From an uncultured Eubacteriales bacterium (GTDB lineage: Bacteria; Bacillota; Clostridia; Oscillospirales; CAG-272), in NCBI GenBank assembly GCA_900555785.1, contig USMO01000043.1, positions 1 through 10,535 of the forward strand: a stretch of DNA of 10,535 bases. Reading direction: 5' to 3'. This document shows positions 5,533 through 10,535 of this stretch, piece after piece. Both the position numbers and the translations under genes were made by a program. Each line of letters begins with the position of its first letter. Within the stretch, counting starts at the first letter, position 1. The notes beneath the pieces were generated by a model that ran no database searches, had not been told where the DNA came from, and saw only the letters and a program-made list of their open reading frames with translations.

Positions 5533-7751
5533 CCCGGAAAGTACACAGGCACCTGAGCGCCTTTTCCAAAAAGATGCTGTTGATTCTTGGGCTGATCGTT
5601 GGCTGCGTTGCCATGCTGTCAACCGAGTTCATTTTCGGCTCGCGCTCGGCGCTGCTGTCTGCCCGGCGGCGAATGGAATCGGAAAGCCGTTATATCGCGG
5701 AGCAGTGCATCCTGTACGATGAGGTCGGCTCGGAAGAGGAGACAAAAAGTCTGATTCGCGTTGCCGACAAGGCGCAGCAGCTGCAGCGCATCTTTTCGGA
5801 CGAGGACTCCGGCTTTGACGAGGAGACGCTGCTGACCTACATGGACAACCTGCGCCTGACCGGCGTGGTGATGACCGACGAGACTGCCGGAACGGTGCAG
5901 TACTTTATGCCGTCGGACAGTGCGCCGGATGTCTGGGCCGAGATTCTGAAGGAATCCGTGTCGGTGAAGGAGAACCTGCGCAAGGTGTTTTCCGACCGCT
6001 TTTTCTCCGAAGACGGCTACTGCTATGACTATTCAGTTGTCGGGCGGCGGGATACGACCGGCATAATTCTGTGCTATATTCGGCAGGAGGCAAGCGCCGT
6101 GCAGGGTACCGAGTTGTCGGTGCGCACGCTGCTATCCGGCTATTCCTTTGCAGTCGGCGGTGTTGTTGCTGTCACCAACGGCAAAACGGTAATCGGCAGC
6201 AATGACGAGTCGCTGATCGGGCTATCGTCTGCCGAGGCAACACCGGTCCGTCTGGCGCAGAGTGCGAAGACGACGAACGGGATTCTGTCGCGCGTTTCGA
6301 TTGGCGGGACCTCCTATTTCACGCTTTGCGGCAGAAGCAAGAACTACTGCGTGTATCTGTTTTACCCGACCACCGAGGTGTACACCTCGCGCACCGTGCT
6401 GCTGTCCTATTCTGCCATTGTCTACGGCATTCTGGCAGGGCTGGTGCTGCTGTTCGGGTTCCGCATCGAAAGCCGCCGCAGAATCAGTGAGATGAAAAGC
6501 GCTGAGCGCTATCACGAGGAGCTGAACCGGTTGGCGAACGATGCAATTCGCGCCAACGAGGCAAAAACCGACTTTTTGCGCCGTATGAGCCACGACATTC
6601 GCACGCCGGTCAACGGCATTCGCGGCATGCTGGACATGGCGGAATATTACGACGGGGACACCCAAAAGCGCAAGGAGTGCTACGACAAGATGCGGGAAGC
6701 CTCCGGCTATTTGCTGGAATTGGTGACCGACGTGTTGGACATGAGTAAGCTGGAGCAGGGCGATGTCATCTGGAAGGATGAAAAGTTCCGGGTCGATCGC
6801 GTATTTGACGAAATCTGCACGATGATGCGGCAGCAGGCTCGGGAAAAGGGCGTTGAGCTTTCGGACGGAACCGACGGGATTCGGCATCCGTTCCTGATCG
6901 GCAGTGCGGTCTCCTTCAAGCGGATCTGCCTGAATCTGATCGGCAATGCGCTGAAGTACAACCATCCGGGCGGGACGGTCAGCGCGACCTGCCGCGAGGT
7001 TGGGGTACACGGCGACAGCGCCGTTTTTGAATTTGTCTGCGCGGACACGGGCATTGGGATGAACCCCGACTTTATGCGGCACATGTATGAGCCGTTTGCG
7101 CAGGAGGACCGCTCTTTCAAATCCTCCTACAACGGGACCGGCTTGGGTCTTGCCATTGTCAAAAAGCTGGTGGACCGGCTGGGCGGCGAGATTACGGTCA
7201 AGAGCCAGCAGGGCATTGGGACGACCTTCACGGTTACCATGTCCTTCCGCATTGATTACGACGGCAGGGAGATGCCGCGCGAAAACGCCATGCAGACGCT
7301 GCGCGAGGACGGCAACAGTCTGCTGCGCGGGGCAAAGATTCTGATTGCCGAGGACAACGACCTGAACATGGAAATTGCGCAGTTCATTCTGGAGCGCTCG
7401 GGCGCAACGGTGGTCCGCGCATACGACGGCAAGGAGGCTGTGGAGACCTTCATGGCGTCCAAGCCGGGGGAGATTGACCTGATTCTGATGGATCTGATGA
7501 TGCCGGTGATGGATGGGATTCTCGCAACGCAGGTCATCCGCGCTTCGGGGCATCCGGATGCGAAAACGGTCCCGATTGTTGCCATGACCGCGAATGCATA
7601 TTCGGACGACGTGGAACGTTCGCTACAGTCCGGCATGAACGGGCACCTGGCAAAGCCGCTGGATGCGCGCCAGCTGGTTGATGTGGCTGCGGAATATTAC
7701 GAAATGCGAAAGGCTGGGGGGAAGAGCGATGACGGTAATGGAATGCTATAA
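5529..7751 (+). CDS. Hybrid sensor histidine kinase with receiver domain
   Basis: A 740-residue membrane hybrid kinase. Helices near residues 16-36 and 288-311 flank an extracellular region of about 250 residues that looks Cache-like by length and layout but is not firmly identifiable. A short linker leads to the dimerisation/phosphoacceptor domain with SHDIRTP and His355. The ATPase domain has an N box NLIGNALKY (469-477), DTGIGM (506-511) and GTGLGL (536-541). The C-terminal receiver (~602-722) has the acidic pair Glu608-Asp609, phosphoacceptor Asp655 (LILMDLMMPVMDG), Thr687 and Lys709. All catalytic motifs appear intact. The expected phosphoryl path is His355 to Asp655 and then to the HPt protein of the next gene. 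Its start overlaps the lipoprotein stop (ATGA), and its end overlaps the HPt gene by 23 bases. No DNA-binding output domain is present. Confidence 0.95.
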   Translation: MTRKVHRHLSAFSKKMLLILGLIVGCVAMLSTEFIFGSRSALLSARRRMESESRYIAEQCILYDEVGSEEETKSLIRVADKAQQLQRIFSDEDSGFDEETLLTYMDNLRLTGVVMTDETAGTVQYFMPSDSAPDVWAEILKESVSVKENLRKVFSDRFFSEDGYCYDYSVVGRRDTTGIILCYIRQEASAVQGTELSVRTLLSGYSFAVGGVVAVTNGKTVIGSNDESLIGLSSAEATPVRLAQSAKTTNGILSRVSIGGTSYFTLCGRSKNYCVYLFYPTTEVYTSRTVLLSYSAIVYGILAGLVLLFGFRIESRRRISEMKSAERYHEELNRLANDAIRANEAKTDFLRRMSHDIRTPVNGIRGMLDMAEYYDGDTQKRKECYDKMREASGYLLELVTDVLDMSKLEQGDVIWKDEKFRVDRVFDEICTMMRQQAREKGVELSDGTDGIRHPFLIGSAVSFKRICLNLIGNALKYNHPGGTVSATCREVGVHGDSAVFEFVCADTGIGMNPDFMRHMYEPFAQEDRSFKSSYNGTGLGLAIVKKLVDRLGGEITVKSQQGIGTTFTVTMSFRIDYDGREMPRENAMQTLREDGNSLLRGAKILIAEDNDLNMEIAQFILERSGATVVRAYDGKEAVETFMASKPGEIDLILMDLMMPVMDGILATQVIRASGHPDAKTVPIVAMTANAYSDDVERSLQSGMNGHLAKPLDARQLVDVAAEYYEMRKAGGKSDDGNGML
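7716..7724 (+). promoter_or_regulatory. Ribosome binding site of the HPt gene, inside the kinase gene
   Basis: GGGGGGAAG lies four bases before the ATG at 7729 and within the last codons of the kinase. It favours 7729 over the in-frame ATGs at 7663 (no SD) and 7738 (too distant). Confidence 0.55.
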
Positions 7752-8073
7752 AGCGGCCGGCGAGGACTACGCCGCTGTGTTGGCGCGTTTTGGCAGTGCG
7801 GAGATGGTGGCACATTTCTGCCGCCGCTTCCTGGAGGACCGCAGCTTTGCGGATCTGACCGAAGCGATGGAACGTCAGGATGCCGTGTCTTCTTTTCGCG
7901 CCGCGCACACACTCAAGGGAATCTGTCTCAATCTCGGGTTCTCTACTCTCGGCTCTGCAGCCTCGGATCTGACCGAGCGTCTTCGCGGCGGCACCCTCGA
8001 TGGCTCCGCTGCCGACTATGCCCGCACCGTATCCGCCTACCGCGCCCTTCGCACCGCGTTTGACGGGGTGTGA
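7729..8073 (+). CDS. HPt phosphotransfer protein
   Basis: A 114-residue single-domain histidine phosphotransfer protein. The motif AHTLKGICLNLG puts the phosphorylatable His at residue 60, followed by the typical Lys63-Gly64. The rest is predicted to be an all-helical bundle, and the length matches a free-standing HPt domain. It probably takes phosphate from the receiver domain of the adjacent hybrid kinase (23-base gene overlap) and passes it to a response regulator not encoded here. Base use shifts inside the gene: from His60 onward Leu is read almost entirely with CTC/CTT, while the first half and the neighbouring kinase mostly use CTG or TTG. The gene ends 15 bases before a hairpin shared with the convergent hslO gene. 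Confidence 0.9.
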   Translation: MTVMECYKAAGEDYAAVLARFGSAEMVAHFCRRFLEDRSFADLTEAMERQDAVSSFRAAHTLKGICLNLGFSTLGSAASDLTERLRGGTLDGSAADYARTVSAYRALRTAFDGV

Positions 8074-8078
8074 GGGAT

Positions 8079-8117
8079 GGCAAAACCAAAGACCTCGGGG
8101 CAAAGCCCCGAGGTCTT
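8079..8117 (-). terminator. Hairpin terminator of hslO, shared with the convergent HPt gene
   Basis: A 13-bp perfect stem (8089-8101 with 8105-8117) has an AAA loop. Read on the - strand it is followed by a T-rich tract (TTTGGTTTTG), fitting termination of the hslO operon. Read on the + strand the T tract is almost absent, so for the kinase/HPt transcript it may act only weakly or as a 3' stabilising stem. The hslO stop codon begins at the base of the stem. Confidence 0.8.
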
Positions 8118-9001
8118 CAAAACATCCGGTCAATATCCTCGCGGGTGAAACGCTGGGACCTGTCGCAAAAGCGGCAGTTGACGGTCAGAACAGGGGGCTT
8201 GCCCTCGGCGACCTGTTCGTCCAGCATTTTCAGAAGCTCAGGCTTGCCGAGCGTGATCAAAGCGCGCGTGATGCGGTCCCGGCTGCAGGTGCAGCGGTAG
8301 GCAACATCGAGCTCATCGAAAATATCGTAGGGGATGTCGCGCAGGGCAATGTCAGCAATGGCTTGGTTGGTCATGCCGGAATCGAAGAGCGCGGAGACGT
8401 TGGAAAGCTCGCGCGCGTTCCGCTCCAGCAGATCGATCACGTGCGCATCCGCAAAGGGGAGCAGCTGAACCAGTACCCCACCGGCAGCGCGGCAGGTCCC
8501 ATCGGTTTCGATCAGGACCCCAAGCGCGCAGACTGTCGGAATCTGCTCACTTTGCGCAAAATAGGCGGCAATGTCCTCGGCAATCTCTCCGCTGACCAGC
8601 TCAATGGAGCCGTTGTAGGGCTCGTCACCGCCCATGTCGCGCACAATGGTCAAAAGCCCGCGCCCGACCGCGCCGCCGACGTCCAGCTTTCCGTTCGCCT
8701 TCAGCGGCAGATCGACAGCGGGATTCTGAATGTACCCGCGCACGTTGCCGATGTAGTCGGAGACCGCAATGACCTTTCCCGCAGGACCGTCACCGTTCAG
8801 CGTAACGGTGATGCTGTCGGTCTTCTCGCCAAGCATCGACCCCATAATCGAGGTCGCGGTCAAAAGCCTGCCAAGCGTGGCAGAAGCGGTTGGGGTCGTG
8901 TGATGGTAGCGGATCGCTTGGTTCACGATTTCGGTGGAATTGATAACATGAATCCGCGCGCTGCCGTCCTGCGTCATGGCGCGGAGAATGGTTGATGACA
9001 T
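8117..9001 (-). CDS. hslO: Redox-regulated chaperone Hsp33
   Basis: A 294-residue Hsp33, a cytoplasmic holdase that is inactive while zinc is bound to its four cysteines and is activated by oxidative unfolding. The zinc motif is complete: CTC at residues 237-239 and CRFC at 276-279. The N-terminal substrate-binding fold shows family segments such as TPTASATLGRLLTA near 36-49, GDGPAGK (70-76), GYIQNP (89-94) and DVGGAVG (107-113). Length is normal. The start at 9001 is chosen because an AAAAAGGAAG SD lies eight bases upstream; the in-frame ATG at 9091 is inside the methyltransferase gene. The gap to the upstream methyltransferase stop is only 16 bases, so the two are co-transcribed. Family identity is clear. 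Confidence 0.96.
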   Translation of the reverse strand: MSSTILRAMTQDGSARIHVINSTEIVNQAIRYHHTTPTASATLGRLLTATSIMGSMLGEKTDSITVTLNGDGPAGKVIAVSDYIGNVRGYIQNPAVDLPLKANGKLDVGGAVGRGLLTIVRDMGGDEPYNGSIELVSGEIAEDIAAYFAQSEQIPTVCALGVLIETDGTCRAAGGVLVQLLPFADAHVIDLLERNARELSNVSALFDSGMTNQAIADIALRDIPYDIFDELDVAYRCTCSRDRITRALITLGKPELLKMLDEQVAEGKPPVLTVNCRFCDRSQRFTREDIDRMF

Positions 9002-9009
9002 ATGATGCA

Positions 9010-9019
9010 CTTCCTTTTT
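9010..9019 (-). promoter_or_regulatory. Ribosome binding site of hslO
   Basis: AAAAAGGAAG on the - strand, eight bases before the hslO ATG. It fixes that start against the longer in-frame option at 9091. Confidence 0.7.
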
Positions 9020-9800
9020 ATTTGATCGCGCGGGCACAGAAATACCAGCGCTCGGTCCCGGCATCCGGCGCGGAGAAATCCCAATCCGCAAACACGCCCA
9101 GCAGCTCCATGCCGGAGGCGGTCAGCGCGACGGTGATTTCCTCCATCGAATAGCAGCGCTCCTGCTGGTGCTCGTCCGAGCGGAGATAGAAACCGTCCGG
9201 CTGTTCTTCGAAAATGGAAAGATCGAAGTCGCAGATGCGGGCTTCGGCATCGTAATGGTTCTGCCAGGCGCAGAAAACGTCTGCCGTGCCGTCCGGCGTC
9301 GGCTGCTCGTCCTCCAGCACATAGGCGTTGTCACCATAGACGCGGCGGAACTTTTCGGGCGTGTTCATGTCAAAGAGAAACAGCCCGTTCGGGTCGAGGT
9401 AATTGTGGACCGTGCGGAAACAGAGTTCGAGATCGCCGTCTGCCAGGAGATAGTTGAGGCTGTCGAGGCAGCAGGTGACCGCGCCGACTGTACCGTACAG
9501 CTCAAACGTGCGCAGATCCTGCTCCAGAAGCAGCGTGCCGGAGCCATCCGGCTTGGTATCGTAGGCAACCGACAGCATGTCGGCGCTGCCGTCGACCCCG
9601 ATCATGTCGTAGCCGCGCCGCGCCAGTTCGTGCGTCATGCGCCCGGTCCCGCAGGCAAGATCCAGCACCAGCTCCGGCTTTTCCGGCAGCCAGCGCGCAA
9701 AGCAGCGCTCGATGAAATCCGCCCATGCGCGGTAGTCGATTTCCCGGCTCAGCAGATCGTAAACGCCAGCCAGCGCGCGGTAGCCCTCGCAGCCGCTCAT
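9018..9800 (-). CDS. Class I SAM-dependent methyltransferase
   Basis: A 260-residue Rossmann-type methyltransferase. Motif I is VLDLACGTGRMT at residues 45-56, the acidic residue expected to contact the SAM ribose is Asp70 (GVDGSADML), and CCLDSLNYLL (about 110-119) fills the motif IV region. A substrate-side segment with many acidic residues follows, and the C-terminus (ERWYFCARAIK) has the ending common in this family. It resembles YqeM-like small-molecule methyltransferases of Firmicutes, but the substrate cannot be told. Its start overlaps the stop of the upstream YerC-like gene by four bases (ATGA on the - strand), implying coupled translation; hslO follows after 16 bases. There is no membrane segment or extra domain. 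Confidence 0.9.
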   Translation of the reverse strand: MSGCEGYRALAGVYDLLSREIDYRAWADFIERCFARWLPEKPELVLDLACGTGRMTHELARRGYDMIGVDGSADMLSVAYDTKPDGSGTLLLEQDLRTFELYGTVGAVTCCLDSLNYLLADGDLELCFRTVHNYLDPNGLFLFDMNTPEKFRRVYGDNAYVLEDEQPTPDGTADVFCAWQNHYDAEARICDFDLSIFEEQPDGFYLRSDEHQQERCYSMEEITVALTASGMELLGVFADWDFSAPDAGTERWYFCARAIK

Positions 9801-10123
9801 AGCTCGGTTGCCGCCCGGCGGCTCTCGCGGCGCTCTGCCTGATCCAGTCGCTCCAGCACGGTCAGGTATCCGTCGCTTCCGTATTTCAGGCAGCGGTTGA
9901 CCCGGCTGATGGTGGCGGTGGAAAGACCGGTCTGCGCGGCGATTTCGGAATAGACGCAGTTGTCGGAGAGCATTTTTGCCGCCTGCAGTCTGCGGGACAT
10001 TTCGGTCAGCTCCGAAATGGTGCAGATGTCCTCAAAAAAGGAAAGGCATTCCTCCGGGGTCTGGAGCGTGAGCACCCCGCGGATGAGGTATTCGATGTTT
10101 TTGTCCGGCTTGCGATTTGCCAT
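9797..10123 (-). CDS. YerC/YecD-type TrpR-like HTH regulator
   Basis: A 108-residue protein of the TrpR-like YerC/YecD family, small dimeric DNA-binding proteins of Firmicutes whose targets are mostly unknown. The helical N-terminus (near 11-50, including LTLQTPEECLSFFEDIC) precedes a helix-turn-helix at about 58-80 (YSEIAAQTGLSTATISRV). The C-terminal helix is Arg/Glu-rich. Start 10123 is preferred to the in-frame ATG at 10165 because TCAGAAAGGA ends seven bases upstream, and because 10165 would fall in the promoter -10. It is first in an operon with the methyltransferase and hslO. A TrpR-like fold does not imply tryptophan control: no trp gene or leader is seen here. Confidence 0.9.
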   Translation of the reverse strand: MANRKPDKNIEYLIRGVLTLQTPEECLSFFEDICTISELTEMSRRLQAAKMLSDNCVYSEIAAQTGLSTATISRVNRCLKYGSDGYLTVLERLDQAERRESRRAATEL

Positions 10124-10130
10124 AGTGGAA

Positions 10131-10140
10131 TCCTTTCTGA
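10131..10140 (-). promoter_or_regulatory. Ribosome binding site of the YerC-like gene
   Basis: TCAGAAAGGA on the - strand, seven bases before the ATG at 10123. It decides the start of that gene. Confidence 0.65.
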
Positions 10141-10160
10141 CTGTTTCGTTTCTCCTTATT

Positions 10161-10189
10161 ATCATACCACAAAACGGCGAAAAAGTAAA
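10161..10189 (-). promoter_or_regulatory. Sigma-A promoter of the yerC-methyltransferase-hslO operon
   Basis: On the - strand, TTTACT (10189-10184) and TATGAT (10166-10161) have a 17-base spacer and a TG one base before the -10 (extended -10). The leader to the first ATG would be about 30 bases. It lies downstream of the truB terminator, so the operon is independent of truB. Confidence 0.8.
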
Positions 10190-10232
10190 GGGGATAACCG
10201 AAAAAGATTCGGATCATTCCCGTGCCGTGCGC

Positions 10233-10272
10233 AAAAAAAGCAGCGGCACTGCCGAAAAAGGGCGCACCGCTG
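10233..10272 (-). terminator. Probable terminator of the truB gene
   Basis: On the - strand, CAGCGG (10272-10267) pairs with CCGCTG (10246-10241), extended by wobble pairs, and is followed by C and a run of seven Ts (10239-10233). A smaller CGGC/GCCG hairpin inside offers an alternative stem. It starts about 15 bases after the truB stop. Confidence 0.65.
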
Positions 10273-10287
10273 ATACGGATGCCGGAA

Positions 10288-10535
10288 TCAAAGGGAAAAG
10301 AGCTTGATTGCACGGATGGCGGGGACATCAGCGTTCTCGGGGGACGGGACCGCCTCGCCGAGTGCGAAGAAGCCCAGGGCACCGCAAAGCCGAACCCGTG
10401 TGCCGACGGGAACCGTTACCCGCAGTTTTTGCTCCGCTACGGCACAGCCGCTGCGGATGAGCTTTTCGTGAAACGCGCCAAGCTGCACGGCGGGCAGAGC
10501 GGTAAACAGCTGCTCGGTCGGAATCAGCAACGCGG
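10288..10535 (-). CDS. truB: Probable tRNA pseudouridine(55) synthase TruB, C-terminal fragment
   Basis: The last ~81 residues of a protein entering from beyond the window edge, open to base 10535 in the same frame, so there is no true start here (the TTG at 10530 is not a likely start). The segment LIPTEQLFTALPAVQL and the final FFALGEA...IRAIKLFSL match the layout of the TruB C-terminal domain in Clostridia, where a short beta-rich tail ends in a 'KLF'-like motif. TruB makes pseudouridine 55 in the T loop of tRNAs. The catalytic Asp region is not in the window, so identity rests on the tail alone. A terminator follows, so the gene is the last of its transcript. Confidence 0.7.
   Translation of the reverse strand, partial: ALLIPTEQLFTALPAVQLGAFHEKLIRSGCAVAEQKLRVTVPVGTRVRLCGALGFFALGEAVPSPENADVPAIRAIKLFSL

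Noticed and set aside
6222..7553. 443-codon open frame on the - strand opposite the kinase gene
   Set aside because: Low-complexity His/Gln/Arg-rich translation, no SD, and fully covered by well-conserved kinase domains on the other strand.
8000..8995. 331-codon open frame on the + strand opposite hslO
   Set aside because: It crosses the terminator hairpin and mirrors hslO codons; no domain is recognisable, while Hsp33 on the - strand is complete.
9797..10189. Tryptophan attenuator or true TrpR operator at the YerC-like operon
   Set aside because: The leader is only about 30 bases, there is no Trp-rich leader peptide or competing hairpins, and no trp biosynthesis gene is present.

Overview
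The window looks like chromosomal DNA of a moderately GC-rich Gram-positive anaerobe, most likely a gut Clostridia/Oscillospirales-type Firmicute. This is inferred from the gene set (NrdR, YitT with DUF2179, YerC/YecD-type TrpR-like regulator, Hsp33, a TruB tail), strong Shine-Dalgarno sequences, sigma-A promoters with extended -10 elements, and a lipoprotein signal with a lipobox. No genus can be assigned from the sequence alone. There is no rRNA, tRNA, CRISPR array, insertion sequence or phage module.

Layout: (1) 1-2349, + strand: the end of a redox operon. It holds a small protein with two 4Fe-4S motifs (5' end outside the window), a fumarate-reductase/succinate-dehydrogenase-like flavoprotein with an N-terminal extension and no C-terminal helical domain, and a three-helix membrane protein. 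A strong intrinsic terminator closes it. (2) 2404-3378: a monocistronic YitT-family membrane protein gene with its own promoter and a likely terminator. (3) 3424-8073, + strand: a promoter followed by five tightly packed genes, nrdR, a DUF5131 three-cysteine protein, a solute-binding lipoprotein, a hybrid histidine kinase and an HPt phosphotransfer protein. Several starts overlap the previous stop, which suggests translational coupling. (4) 8089-10189, - strand: an operon transcribed from a promoter near 10161-10189, encoding a YerC-like HTH regulator, a class I methyltransferase and the redox chaperone Hsp33. It converges on region 3 at a shared hairpin. (5) 10233-10535, - strand: the 3' end of a probable truB and its terminator.

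How they work together: the first operon probably transfers electrons between a reduced carrier and a fumarate-like (unidentified) acceptor through the ferredoxin-like protein and the flavoprotein. The lipoprotein, kinase and HPt form a likely multistep phosphorelay in which ligand binding outside the cell by a separate lipoprotein would be read by the kinase. No output response regulator is encoded in the window. The most interesting points are this unfused BvgS-like arrangement, the unusual architecture of the flavoprotein operon, and the nrdR-DUF5131 coupling. Coding density is very high. The only noncoding gaps are short and hold the promoters and terminators listed; none exceeds about 170 bases.
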